DNA from: Porphyromonas vaginalis | GTDB taxonomy: Bacteria; Bacteroidota; Bacteroidia; Bacteroidales; Porphyromonadaceae | Assembly: GCF_958301595.1 (NCBI RefSeq) | Contig: NZ_CATQJU010000001.1 | Location: 1,798,001 to 1,862,000 of the forward strand | Length of the DNA: 64,000 bases | Direction of reading: 5' to 3' | Shown: one piece after another, positions 52,582 to 62,433 of the stretch | How positions within the stretch are numbered: the stretch's first letter is position 1 | Layout: the number at the start of each line of letters is the position of its first letter | Position numbers and translations under genes: made by a program | The notes under the pieces: model-generated | What the model saw: the letters and a program-made list of their open reading frames with translations, nothing else | Told to the model about the DNA's origin: nothing | Database searches by the model: none

Positions 52582-54327
52582 ATGGATAAACAAAAAGTCA
52601 AGCCTCTCGAAGAGGAACGGGAGAGCCGCAGCCTGCTCTCCAATGCAGTGGTCATATTGCACCTTATTTTTGGTACACTCCCTATACTGCTTGTAGTATG
52701 GGCAGTGGACAAGTTGATGAATGGCACACTCTCTCCCATAATAGTTTGGGGTATTGGAGGAATAATGATACTATTCTCACTGCTTCGGGGCGTATTCTAT
52801 GGAACCTCGATTTGGCGTGCACACCAGTCGGCTTACAATGCCCTTACACGATTGAGGTTACGTATCATTAGTCATCTACAACGCTTGCCACTCGGTTTCT
52901 TCCAAGAGCGGAAAGTGGGAGACTTAGTGAATATTATCAACCACGATGTGGAACAAATTGAAATTTATTTGGCACACGGATTACCCGAAATCCTTTCGGC
53001 TACGCTTTTTCCTGCCTTACTCTGGATAATCATTATGGTGCTGAACTGGCGTTTGGGGCTGTCGCTCATTTCTCTTTTGCCTGTGGCTTTTCTTCTGCAA
53101 ATGGCTGTCAAAACACTTTGGGGAAAGAGCTTTCAACACTTTATGGAAAGTACGCAAAAAATGTCGGAAGATCTTTTGGAATATGTGGCCACCATATCGG
53201 TAATCAAAGCCTTCAGTAACGAGGAAAACAGAACGGAACGGGTACTTGGCGGTATGCGCGACTACATCCGTTGGGTAAAGCGGAGCATGTTTAGCGTTAC
53301 CGTTCCCATGACATTGATAACAATGTTCTTGGAAGGTGGTATCGTGGTAATGACTCTTGTCGGGCTATGGCTGGTGACTTCGGGCGAACTGACGGTGGCA
53401 CGTTTTATCCTTGCCCTGATATTGGGCGGACTGTTCTCGTCCTCCTTTGCTAAGTTGGCAACATTCCAACATTTCCGAATCGTCTATGGTCAGTCGTTGG
53501 CAAAAGTACAGTCCATTACAGAGGTACAGGCAAAGGAAACTGCGGACAAGAAAACAGATACGACACAGACGGATGTTTGTTTCGAGCATGTTACATTCTC
53601 CTATCCAAACAAGGAAGACAATGCGCTGAAAGATGTATGTCTTCAATTTCCGAGAGGAAGCCATACTGCTATCGTAGGCGAGTCAGGGTCGGGAAAAACC
53701 ACACTGGCAAGTTTGATGATGGGGTTCTGGCAACCCCAAACAGGTACTATCCGACTGGGAGGAGAGAATATTACGGAACTCTCCGAACGTAATATCGCAG
53801 ATTATTTTTCGATGGTACAGCAGGAGGTTTTTCTCTTTAACACAACTATTCGGGATAATATCCGCATAGGAAGACCTACCGCCACACAAAAGGAAGTGGA
53901 AATGGCAGCAGAGCGTGCTCGTATTCATGATTTTATCATGGGCTTGCCGAATGGTTATGATACGCTGGCAGGCGAAGCCGGCGTAAAATTCTCTGGCGGA
54001 GAAAAACAACGTATTTCCATCGCCCGAATGTTGCTCAAAGACTCTCCAATAGTTATTCTCGATGAAGCCACTGCCGCATTGGACGGAGAGAATGAGAAAC
54101 TAATCCAAGAAGCTCTTGATGAATTGCAGCGCAACAAGACCGTCATTACCATTGCTCACCGTCTCAATACTATTCAGGATATGGAGCGTATTGTTGTGAT
54201 GGACAAAGGGCAGGTTGTGTCGAAGGGAACACACCGAGAACTGATGAAAGACTGTTCTCTGTACCGCAATATGACGGAAACGCAAGAACAAGTAAGTAAA
54301 TGGCAATTAAAAGAAGAGGAGGAATAA
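52582..54327 (+). CDS. ABC exporter-type transporter, first subunit (IrtA/YbtP-like)
   Basis: 581 aa: six membrane helices (about 20-290) fused to an ATPase domain. Walker A is GESGSGKTTLAS (about 372-383), the signature is KFSGGEKQRISIARM, Walker B is VILDEATAALDGEN and the switch histidine is in TIAHRLN. Two consecutive half-transporters of this kind import iron-siderophores in Yersinia (YbtPQ) and mycobacteria (IrtAB), despite their exporter fold. Next to the TonB receptor this is the likely inner-membrane step here, by inference. Confidence 0.88.
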   Translation: MDKQKVKPLEEERESRSLLSNAVVILHLIFGTLPILLVVWAVDKLMNGTLSPIIVWGIGGIMILFSLLRGVFYGTSIWRAHQSAYNALTRLRLRIISHLQRLPLGFFQERKVGDLVNIINHDVEQIEIYLAHGLPEILSATLFPALLWIIIMVLNWRLGLSLISLLPVAFLLQMAVKTLWGKSFQHFMESTQKMSEDLLEYVATISVIKAFSNEENRTERVLGGMRDYIRWVKRSMFSVTVPMTLITMFLEGGIVVMTLVGLWLVTSGELTVARFILALILGGLFSSSFAKLATFQHFRIVYGQSLAKVQSITEVQAKETADKKTDTTQTDVCFEHVTFSYPNKEDNALKDVCLQFPRGSHTAIVGESGSGKTTLASLMMGFWQPQTGTIRLGGENITELSERNIADYFSMVQQEVFLFNTTIRDNIRIGRPTATQKEVEMAAERARIHDFIMGLPNGYDTLAGEAGVKFSGGEKQRISIARMLLKDSPIVILDEATAALDGENEKLIQEALDELQRNKTVITIAHRLNTIQDMERIVVMDKGQVVSKGTHRELMKDCSLYRNMTETQEQVSKWQLKEEEE

Positions 54328-54329
54328 GA

Positions 54330-56027
54330 ATGGTACGCAATATACTGAATGAATTGACCGCTCGCGGAGTGCGGCATCTAATTATCTCCGCACTGTTTTT
54401 CGTGGTTTATGCCCTTTGTGGCACGGCGATAATGCTCACAGTCTTGTTTCTCATCGACCGTCATATACAGGGAGAAAGCATCTCTTTCATTTCGGCAGCA
54501 TGGGTACTCGGTAGTCTGCTGGTCTTGAAAACCATATCCAATGCCATTGCCGATATGAGCAAGCATTTTGCTGGATTTGATCTTGTGGAACGTATCCGCG
54601 AGAAAATCATATTGAAACTGAAAATGTTCTCACTCGGTTTCTATACCAATGAGCGTCTGGGAGAGATAAGTACAGTCATTCACAAAGACGTTGATAATAT
54701 GGAGATGGTGGTGGGGCATCTTTGGACGCGAATGTCCGCCGACTTCATTGTAGCTCTGATACTCGGCATCGGGCTGTTCTGTGTGGACTGGCGCATGGGA
54801 TTGACGATGGTAGTCATTCTTCCCATTGCCCTATTTTCTCTGTATCGGGGCATTCGTTCGGGAATGAAAGCACAGGAGGAGGCACAGGATAATCTGGCGG
54901 ATATGGTCAGTCTCTTCGTGGAATACGTCAAGGGCATACCCGTGCTAAAAGTATTTGGTGGAAAAGGAATGTTCCGTGACAGATTGGACCACTCTGTTAA
55001 TGAATTTGGAGAAAGCAGTAAGAATATTTCTCGTTTGGCAGCTGTGAGTGTGGGCAGATACACTTTTCTGATAGAATTGGCTTTCGCTCTGATGGCTACA
55101 ATCGGTCTTTGGTGGACGCAACAAGGGGAACTTTCTCTTTTCGCTTATCTAATGTTCGTCATCGTTTCAAGAGAATTCTACAAGCCTTTTGTCAATATGG
55201 AAAGTCATTGGCTGAATTACATCAAGGTAAAGGATAGCTACGGACGCATTTCCCATTTGTTGAATGCCCCTGTTATCACCAATCCTGAACAGCCGAAAAC
55301 AGCAACCCATTTCAATCTTTCCTTTGACAAAGTTGGTTTCCATTATGAGAAGGAAGGTTTTGAGATGAAAGATCTCACGTTCCATGTTCCCGAAGGAACG
55401 GTAACGGCACTTGTTGGCTCGTCAGGTTCTGGTAAAACAACCATTACCAACCTGTTACTCCGTTTCTGGGAACCGCAGATCGGCAGTATTCGTATCGGTG
55501 GTATAGACATTCGAGAAATGGACTATGATTATCTACTCGGCAAAATCAGTGTGGTGATGCAGAATGTTATTCTCTTTTCAGATACCATTGCCAATAATAT
55601 CAAAGTGGGCAATCAACATGCTACGCAGGAAGAAATCGAGGAAGCGGCACGACGGGCGATGATACACGACTTTATCATCAGTCTGCCGGAAGGTTATGAA
55701 ACAAAAATAGGAGAAAACGGTTTGGGGCTATCCGGAGGTCAGAAACAAAGGCTTTCAATCGCCCGTGCGTTCCTCAAAGATGCTCCCATCATTCTTTTGG
55801 ACGAGATAACGAGCAATGTCGATCCTGTTAATGAATATAAGATACAGCAGGCGATGTCCACCCTTATCCGAAATCGCACAGTCTTGGTCATCGCCCATCA
55901 TTTGCAAACCATCCGTAATGCTAATCAGATTATTGTGATGGACAAAGGACACCTTGTAGAGAATGGGACGCACGCAGAACTTGCAGCCCATGACGGAATG
56001 TACTGCAAATTGCTGGCGATGCAGTAA
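54330..56027 (+). CDS. ABC exporter-type transporter, second subunit (IrtB/YbtQ-like)
   Basis: 565 aa from the ATG at 54330 (MVRNILNELTARGVRH), chosen over the upstream ATG at 54300 because it has GAGGAGGA seven bases before it and does not overlap the first subunit. Same layout: six helices, then Walker A GSSGSGKTTITN, signature GLSGGQKQRLSIARA, Walker B IILLDEITSNVDPVN. It should form a heterodimer with the first subunit. A clear terminator follows. Confidence 0.88.
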   Translation: MVRNILNELTARGVRHLIISALFFVVYALCGTAIMLTVLFLIDRHIQGESISFISAAWVLGSLLVLKTISNAIADMSKHFAGFDLVERIREKIILKLKMFSLGFYTNERLGEISTVIHKDVDNMEMVVGHLWTRMSADFIVALILGIGLFCVDWRMGLTMVVILPIALFSLYRGIRSGMKAQEEAQDNLADMVSLFVEYVKGIPVLKVFGGKGMFRDRLDHSVNEFGESSKNISRLAAVSVGRYTFLIELAFALMATIGLWWTQQGELSLFAYLMFVIVSREFYKPFVNMESHWLNYIKVKDSYGRISHLLNAPVITNPEQPKTATHFNLSFDKVGFHYEKEGFEMKDLTFHVPEGTVTALVGSSGSGKTTITNLLLRFWEPQIGSIRIGGIDIREMDYDYLLGKISVVMQNVILFSDTIANNIKVGNQHATQEEIEEAARRAMIHDFIISLPEGYETKIGENGLGLSGGQKQRLSIARAFLKDAPIILLDEITSNVDPVNEYKIQQAMSTLIRNRTVLVIAHHLQTIRNANQIIVMDKGHLVENGTHAELAAHDGMYCKLLAMQ

Positions 56028-56046
56028 TTTAATCAATAAAAATATG

Positions 56047-56077
56047 GAGGTATGGTTTGAGCCATACCTCTTTTTTT
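56047..56077 (+). terminator. Terminator of the ABC operon
   Basis: GAGGTATGG and CCATACCTC form the stem, with a 6-nt loop and TTTTTTT. Confidence 0.92.
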
Positions 56078-56197
56078 GCCACTTCCATCCATATCAACGC
56101 CACAAGTGCGCAGTTATTTTCAACTGCTAACATGCACGGTTTCTTTGATTTACCTTTGCCCATGCACCGCTGTTGGTGTTATTAAATACATTGTAAT

Positions 56198-57395
56198 ATG
56201 GACGAAAAAATCAAAGACCAAGAAGTCCTTTTGGTGAAAGACCCCAAGGACGAGAATCTCAAAGCCGTCTCAGGGACGGACGAGAAAGGCGGACTGAAAA
56301 CTGTACCGCCTACCGCCGAACATGAGCAGAGTTTCTTGAAGTTCGACAAGCACAGCAATGCCTTGGAGAATTTCCTCTCCAACTTCATGCGGCAGTTCAA
56401 GAACCCCACACAATTTCACTTCTTCAAAGTCCCCTTCGAGGGTGTTGTTGCCAGCGCACGGGTTCTCGCCGAGATGCTCAAAGCTCCGGATGTCCCCTCC
56501 AACAAGGAGATGCTAGACTCCGCCCGTGTTAATCCTTCGGATTATGCAGGAGAGCAGAAGCAGACCTTTCAGGAGATAGACCCCGAGAAGATTGACTGGG
56601 AACAGTTCTCCAAGATGGGCGTGAGCCGTGAGAGCCTTGAAAAGAGCAAGGAACTTGAAGCCATGCTAAAATACCGAAAATCACCCCACCTTGTCCCCAT
56701 CAGCGTAAAAGTTGGAGATGTATCCCTCTATACGGACGCACGCCTTTCTTTGCGTGAGACAGAGGACGGCAGATTTATCCCCGTTGTCCACGCCATCCGC
56801 AAGGAGCCGCAGTTGGAACAGGAGTTCTTCGGGCATACCTTCACCGACGAGGACAAGAAAGCCCTGAAAGGAACGGGCTTTCTCACCTGGGACTACGACA
56901 ATCCAGATAAAGACGATGACAGATGGCTCTACTTGCCCGCTATGAAGAAAACCCGCCGCATCAGTGGCTCCTCCGCCAAGCAGGATTACTTTATGGGCAG
57001 TGACTTCACCTATGACGATATGGGCAGTCGCAATGTAGACGAAGACTCCCACCAGTTGCTGGGCGAAGAGACTATTGGCGGACACAAGTGCTGGAAACTG
57101 GAATACACGCCTAAAGACAAACGTGAGATCTACTCTAGAAAGGTGGCGTAGATTCGTCAAGACTGCCTTATCGCCATTAAGGTGGAGAACTACGACAAGA
57201 TGGGAAAACTACTCCGTCGCCTTGAATTGTCGGACATTGCGAAGGTTTCTGGTTTTTGGATTGCGAAAAAAACTGCATATGACCAATGTTCAGACTAACC
57301 ATCAGACGATTCTTGAGTTTAAGGATCCCAAGTTCAATACCCCTATGAACGAGGCTCAATTCAGTGTAAGCACTTTGGAAAAAGGCCGATTCTAA
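56198..57395 (+). pseudogene. Chimeric pseudogene: DUF4099 N-terminus fused to an outer-membrane lipoprotein-sorting protein
   Basis: The first ~230 codons match the DUF4099/DUF3945 gene at 62434 ([20 protein letters not shown] … [21 protein letters not shown] … [20 protein letters not shown] … [20 protein letters not shown]). After KALKGTGF the sequence turns into the C-terminal half of a LolA-like outer-membrane lipoprotein-sorting protein ([20 protein letters not shown] … [20 protein letters not shown]). A TAG at 57149 sits where tryptophan is expected, and reading frame shifts by one near 57270 (AAAAAAACTG) before the tail [20 protein letters not shown]…. The fusion and the two lesions mark it as dead. 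Confidence 0.82.
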
Positions 57396-58654
57396 TGACA
57401 GATACAACTAATCATTCAGCAAAATTCTTGTTGCTGTTTATTCTCTTCTTGCCCCTGCATATCGCATGGGGCCAAGAAGAGGAAGCTTCATCGTGGCAAG
57501 TCAAAGGATTTGTGGATACCTATCATGCCGTTCGCTCCGAAAAACCGAACAACTTTATGTCTTCGCGCACGAGAATAAGAGGAGAGATAGGTAAAAGTTT
57601 TGAAGGCTGTTCGCTCTTTGTCTCATTCAACGCAACTTACAATGCATTATTAAAAGAGCGTACAGGTGTTGAACTGCGGGAAGCGTATCTTGACCATAGA
57701 GATGACCATTGGGGCTTTCGCCTTGGGCGACAATTGGTCATTTGGGGAGCGGCAGACGGTGTGCGTATTACCGACTTGGTCTCTCCTATGGATATGACAG
57801 AGTTCTTGGCACAAGACTATGATGACATTCGGATGCCAGTCAATGCCCTACGCTTTTTCGTCTTTAACGACAAAATGAAACTGGAACTGCTTGCCGTGCC
57901 AACCTTTGAAGGGTATAAACTACCTACCGACGCAATAAATCCATGGTGCATTTTGCCCAAAGATAGCCCACTGCCTATTGCCTGGGAAGAAAACGGGAGC
58001 CACCCCAGTCTTCATTTTGCCAATATTGAGTATGGCGGAAAGCTCTCTTTTACCTTGCCTGGAGTGGACTTTTCGCTCTCCGCATTGCATACGTGGAACA
58101 AGATGCCCGTGTTTACGTATCGCCCTACAGATACCCACATTGTCGTTTCTCCGCAATACTACCGAATGGGATTTTTCGGAGGAGACATATCCAAACCTCT
58201 AGGGCAACTGGTATTACGAGGAGAAGCAGCCTTCAATGTGGGGAAGCATTTCAGCTATAGACCTGATGCGTCTGATCAGGAACAAAAAGGATTCAACACT
58301 GTGAATTATCTCGTGGGTATCGATTGGTATGCCCCCAAAGATTGGGTGGTGATGGCACAGTTTTCTTCTGAAAGCATCCTAAAGTACGAAGACCGGATTG
58401 CACAGCCTCGTCACAATTCACTCCTTACGCTCAATGTGTCGAAAAAGCTGTTGGATAACACCCTACAACTCTCCAACTTCACCTATTTCGACCTCAAGCA
58501 TAAAGGTTGGTTTAGTCGGTTTACTGCCGCCTACTCTCTGAATGACTTCATTCAGCTCTCTCTCGGGTATGATTGGTTTGGAGGCGATGAAGGTATCTTC
58601 AGCACGTACAAAAACAATTCAGAAGTATGGGCGAAGGCAAAATATAGCTTTTAA
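57395..58654 (+). CDS. Outer-membrane β-barrel protein (DUF1302-like)
   Basis: 419 aa with a signal peptide (FLLLFILFLPLHIAWGQ) and a strand-rich body, ending in AKAKYSF as barrel proteins do. GRQLVIWGAADGVRITDLVSPM (about 109-130, quoted in part: IWGAADGVRITDLVSP) resembles the DUF1302 family, which often accompanies a lipoprotein-sorting protein and an RND-type exporter. That exporter is absent, and the sorting protein is the pseudogene just upstream, so the system is a relic here. Substrate unknown. The ATG overlaps the end of the pseudogene. Confidence 0.75.
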   Translation: MTDTTNHSAKFLLLFILFLPLHIAWGQEEEASSWQVKGFVDTYHAVRSEKPNNFMSSRTRIRGEIGKSFEGCSLFVSFNATYNALLKERTGVELREAYLDHRDDHWGFRLGRQLVIWGAADGVRITDLVSPMDMTEFLAQDYDDIRMPVNALRFFVFNDKMKLELLAVPTFEGYKLPTDAINPWCILPKDSPLPIAWEENGSHPSLHFANIEYGGKLSFTLPGVDFSLSALHTWNKMPVFTYRPTDTHIVVSPQYYRMGFFGGDISKPLGQLVLRGEAAFNVGKHFSYRPDASDQEQKGFNTVNYLVGIDWYAPKDWVVMAQFSSESILKYEDRIAQPRHNSLLTLNVSKKLLDNTLQLSNFTYFDLKHKGWFSRFTAAYSLNDFIQLSLGYDWFGGDEGIFSTYKNNSEVWAKAKYSF

Positions 58655-58722
58655 TCGAATGTAATGAGCAAAGCAGACGACACCAGCTGAATAGCACAAC
58701 AATAGAAACGCAACCCCACTCA

Positions 58723-59011
58723 GGGTATGTTCGTTGGAACTGTCTCTGACAATTTCGATGAACGCATCGATCAGAAAATCTTCCACGCTGAGATCGTTGT
58801 GGATGTTGCCAAGGTCTCTGCTGAAACGAAAGCTTACCAGCCTATCCCCATCATAGCCGACTTCACAAACGAAAATGGCTCCGACAGTCTCAAAGAGACT
58901 ATTGAAGCCAATTATCGCCAAGTCAAGCAGGAGGTGCTATCCCTCGTAGATAGAGAGATTGAGAGAATTAAGAACGATTCGCAACTGAAATCTCTTTTGA
59001 AGTTGGACTAG
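58723..59011 (+). pseudogene. Duplicated 3' end of mobC
   Basis: The first ~240 bases match mobC 46925-47165 closely (MFVGTVSDNFDERIDQKIFH against MFVGAVSDNFDERIDQKIFH). They then diverge in the last ~17 codons, though the encoded ends still align (REIERIKNDSQLKSLLK against SETARIKADPALQYLLK). The upstream 5/6 of mobC is absent; GGGTATGTTCG marks the break. It flanks the right side of the cargo slot. Confidence 0.85.
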
Positions 59012-62000
59012 CTTCAAGCAAGTGCAATAATTCTGCCAACTCTTTGTTTTTCTCAACTTCGAGTACAGACTTGATCTCAACAATAAACTCTGTCGCATAG
59101 TCTCTACTAGCATGCTTTATTATTTCTACAACTTGTGAGGTGTTACTCGTGATAATAGATAGTGTTAATTCGTTTTTTAGAAGTGAAGTTGGTAAAAGAG
59201 TCCTTACAGATTCAGGAGTGTCTATAAGACATGCTTTGTTGATAATGTTGTGGCCATAACGAACAAAAAGTTGTTCTGTTATATTTTCACCTGAGCTAGC
59301 ATACATATCTCGAATGTTTTTATAGACAGAAGACCAATCTTTGCCTTGACTCTCAAAGCACTCTACCAAACTTTGATAAACATCATCTTCAACTATGCGA
59401 CTTTGATCCTTAAACTCATTCGTTATGGTAGCCTTAAAAGCTTCATAAGCTTTTGGTATGTTTGAACGAGTTGTAATTAGCAGTTGATATTGCGTGTTTT
59501 TTCTCTTGAAGTTATCCTCCCAATCAGCGCTTTCTGTTTTTTGCATATAGTTGATTGCCGTGCTGTTGCAATGATACACTATACCAATGTTATTCATGTC
59601 TCTAGTTTCGTCAAAGAAAGCAATAGGTACATTTGAAATGTTCTCTATCGTTATCTTGTTTTCATAGTCGTCTTTCCAACGGCTCCAGTCTTGAAGCAAG
59701 TCAAGCAGTTTAATCTTAAGTGTCTTAACAAAGAAACTGTACGTTGGAAGAAGAGCGTCTATTGGCAATGAATTTTCTTCTTTTCCTAGTTTGTTTGAAA
59801 TCATATACTGCACTACCTGACAATACATAGGATATTGGGCCATTTTTTCGCACCCTAATAACAGCATTCCATAAGATATAAACGACTCAATATGATTAAC
59901 GATTGTTTTTATTGTTTGCTCATTAGCACTTTCGCTAAGTAAATCAAACTCACTTCCAGTGTACGACTCCCCTTTAGCCATTCGTATTGAAACTAAATAG
60001 TAATAGAAAGGCCCCTCTTTCTCACACTCAGAAAACCAATTATCAATGTTGTTGTCACTAGGCAGTGTGGGTAGTATGCTTTCTAACTCAACCCATCTAT
60101 TAAGTAGAGTTTTGGCTTCATCAGATACTTCGACTTCTGTGATTTGACTTTGTAATAGTTTTTGGTATTTAGGAAGTTCGTGCTTTAGATATGGAACGGC
60201 CACTAAGGTGTTTAACCTTTCAACAGGAAGTTTAGATAGATAATCGTCCACTTTGTCTTCAGGGCATTCTATTAAGTATTTTGAATGCTCTTCTTTTGCT
60301 TTTTCTATAAAATCGATATAGCATTCAGGGTGCGTATAGGTTTTTCTGAGGAGGTTAAACGGATTTAGATAGTCAAATTCTCTTAGCTTATCGCTAAGAT
60401 TTGCAACGCTATCATACAGCTTTACGGCATCGACTAGACAAGAGCCTTGTATTTTCAGCTCTTTATCTCCATCTTCTTGTATCAACACATCACTATAAAG
60501 GTGTTTTATCATCATTTTTAGATGAGTAAGAGCTTTATTCTTTGACGTGTGCTTCAGCAATTCTATTTGATAATCTTTGAGGCTTATGCCGTCTTTACCT
60601 GCCTGAGTTTTCATAAGTAGTTGGTCCCAAAATTTGACCTCAATTGTTAGTCCCGATTGCGTCAGAGCATTTGTAGCATACTGAGGGTTATTTACTTTTG
60701 CAATGGCATTTTCTAATAAGTCATTGAGAAGAGTGCTATCCTCGAGCTTGAGAAGTAAATCGCTTTTCCCACTATCTAATTCTCTTCTTAATTGATCTGT
60801 GTAAATTAATTCAAGAGCTTCTTCTGTTGGCAACTGAAAATAAAGAGCTGAAAGAAATTTTGATGTCTCTTCATTTCGATACTTATAGGCAAGAGGGTCG
60901 CAGAATTTAAGATTTAAGAGTTCGTCATAGGGATTTTGTTGAATTGAATACTTGCCTACAACATAAAGAGCAATATATTCGTCTGGCACATTAAACGACT
61001 GATTGTTTTTTAATGTGATACACTCATTGATGAAAGAGATAATTTTACGAGGTGACTTCGACTCTGTCATCAAATCATATATTTGTGTAATAGAACTTTC
61101 TTGGGAGAGTTCTTCTCCTACAGCCTCTTTCCACATTGAGCTTAAATATCCTTTCCAGTTGCTCATTGTTGGAGGAGCAACACGATAAACCACATCGAAT
61201 GTTTTATTGATAAAATCATTGCCGTAAAATGTTTTCATTTCATCTTCTGTGTCTAAGGCTATGGTCTCAGGATAAAAGGCAACAAGAATGTGTTTTCGAT
61301 CAAAGGGAACTATTACTTGAATATTATTGTATTTGACCTCCGCAAAAAAGCTATGAATAGCTGCCCAAAATTCTTGAACTTTATGCGATGGAAGTCTATC
61401 CATATTGTCAAATACAATAACAAGCTTATTTTGTAAATCCTCATCTAACTCTTTCATCCAATCCTTAAACTGTTTAGATGAAGGTTCTGCAGCAAATTCC
61501 TCTTCATAGGTCGTGTTTTCCTTAGTTTTCTCCTTGTAAAGAGAAACCAGCTCCTCCAATAGTAGTTTCCAACTTCTATTTTTCATTTTACAAAATCGAA
61601 CGACAATATAAACAAGGGTAATGAGTAGTGGAATAGCCGTGAATACTGGTTTTATGAACCAATAGGTTGATGCCGGCAGAGAATCAGCTATTGAAGAGAA
61701 AATGGGTGTTAATATAATGGCTAATGTAATAACAAGTATCCCTACACTAACTTTTGGGATGTCTGTAGTTCGAACTTCCCTTTTTTTGGAGAGAAGGCTC
61801 TTTAACTTTGTTTTCCAAACATCTTTCTTTCTTCCCTTCAATGCTTGAGAAGCTTGCTCATTATTGCAGATGTAATAAGTAAGTTCCTCTAAAATTGACC
61901 GCCTTGTCAAGTCATCTTGATGTCCCCAGGCATCATACGTGAAAAAGAGAGGGGAGTTTTCTCTCATTTCTTTTTGAACTAAAGAAATGAGATTGGATTT

Positions 62001-62153
62001 CCCTGTCCCCCAGCCCCCTTCTAGACCTATCATAAGAGAGCTTTTGGCTTCTATTAAAAGATTTGCTATTTGCTTGGCAGTGGATTCGTGTGCTTTACCT
62101 GCAAATAAATCTTTCCCGCATGGCTCATTTGATATAAATTTGAATTGTGCCAT
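58968..62153 (-). CDS. KAP-family P-loop NTPase
   Basis: 1061 aa. Walker A GGWGTGKSN at residues 46-54; two membrane helices (about 133-155 and 163-187) inserted between Walker A and B, the hallmark of KAP NTPases; Walker B LVIVFDNMDRLP near 240-252; then ILVAFYPE-type and TFDVVYRVAPPTMSNW regions. The C-terminal ~650 residues are helical and unrecognised. KAP NTPases are membrane-associated and are found in some phage-defence loci, but not all. AT-rich relative to neighbours. The start follows GAGG by eight bases. Its last 14 codons overlap the mobC fragment on the opposite strand. Confidence 0.85.
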   Translation of the reverse strand: MAQFKFISNEPCGKDLFAGKAHESTAKQIANLLIEAKSSLMIGLEGGWGTGKSNLISLVQKEMRENSPLFFTYDAWGHQDDLTRRSILEELTYYICNNEQASQALKGRKKDVWKTKLKSLLSKKREVRTTDIPKVSVGILVITLAIILTPIFSSIADSLPASTYWFIKPVFTAIPLLITLVYIVVRFCKMKNRSWKLLLEELVSLYKEKTKENTTYEEEFAAEPSSKQFKDWMKELDEDLQNKLVIVFDNMDRLPSHKVQEFWAAIHSFFAEVKYNNIQVIVPFDRKHILVAFYPETIALDTEDEMKTFYGNDFINKTFDVVYRVAPPTMSNWKGYLSSMWKEAVGEELSQESSITQIYDLMTESKSPRKIISFINECITLKNNQSFNVPDEYIALYVVGKYSIQQNPYDELLNLKFCDPLAYKYRNEETSKFLSALYFQLPTEEALELIYTDQLRRELDSGKSDLLLKLEDSTLLNDLLENAIAKVNNPQYATNALTQSGLTIEVKFWDQLLMKTQAGKDGISLKDYQIELLKHTSKNKALTHLKMMIKHLYSDVLIQEDGDKELKIQGSCLVDAVKLYDSVANLSDKLREFDYLNPFNLLRKTYTHPECYIDFIEKAKEEHSKYLIECPEDKVDDYLSKLPVERLNTLVAVPYLKHELPKYQKLLQSQITEVEVSDEAKTLLNRWVELESILPTLPSDNNIDNWFSECEKEGPFYYYLVSIRMAKGESYTGSEFDLLSESANEQTIKTIVNHIESFISYGMLLLGCEKMAQYPMYCQVVQYMISNKLGKEENSLPIDALLPTYSFFVKTLKIKLLDLLQDWSRWKDDYENKITIENISNVPIAFFDETRDMNNIGIVYHCNSTAINYMQKTESADWEDNFKRKNTQYQLLITTRSNIPKAYEAFKATITNEFKDQSRIVEDDVYQSLVECFESQGKDWSSVYKNIRDMYASSGENITEQLFVRYGHNIINKACLIDTPESVRTLLPTSLLKNELTLSIITSNTSQVVEIIKHASRDYATEFIVEIKSVLEVEKNKELAELLHLLEASPTSKEISVANRS

Positions 62154-62155
62154 AA

Positions 62156-62377
62156 TTACCTCTTTTTTTTGACCAGTGTTGAGTCAGCTGTAGACTTAAA
62201 CTGTGATATCTTATTTTTCAACAATTTAGTAGCCATATGTTTTCCAATAGTCTTCCCATCTAGTACGACAAATGTACTCATTTTAGGGCAGATAATCTTG
62301 AAGTTGAAATGTTTGGGCGAATTTTCTTTTTCATCACTTCCTTTCCTTATAATTCCTTGGGACTTAGAAGAGGTCAT
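62156..62377 (-). CDS. Small basic protein upstream of the KAP NTPase
   Basis: 73 aa, lysine/serine-rich, no recognised domain (CPKMSTFVVLDGKTIGKHMA is its most structured-looking part). The stop lies two bases before the KAP start, which argues for an operon and coupling. It could be a real partner or only an open leader frame; the tight spacing is the main argument for the former. Confidence 0.5.
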   Translation of the reverse strand: MTSSKSQGIIRKGSDEKENSPKHFNFKIICPKMSTFVVLDGKTIGKHMATKLLKNKISQFKSTADSTLVKKKR

Positions 62378-62433
62378 TTTATCCTATATATTTGCTGTCT
62401 GAAAGGTATTATTCAAATCAAACAGAGTGATTT

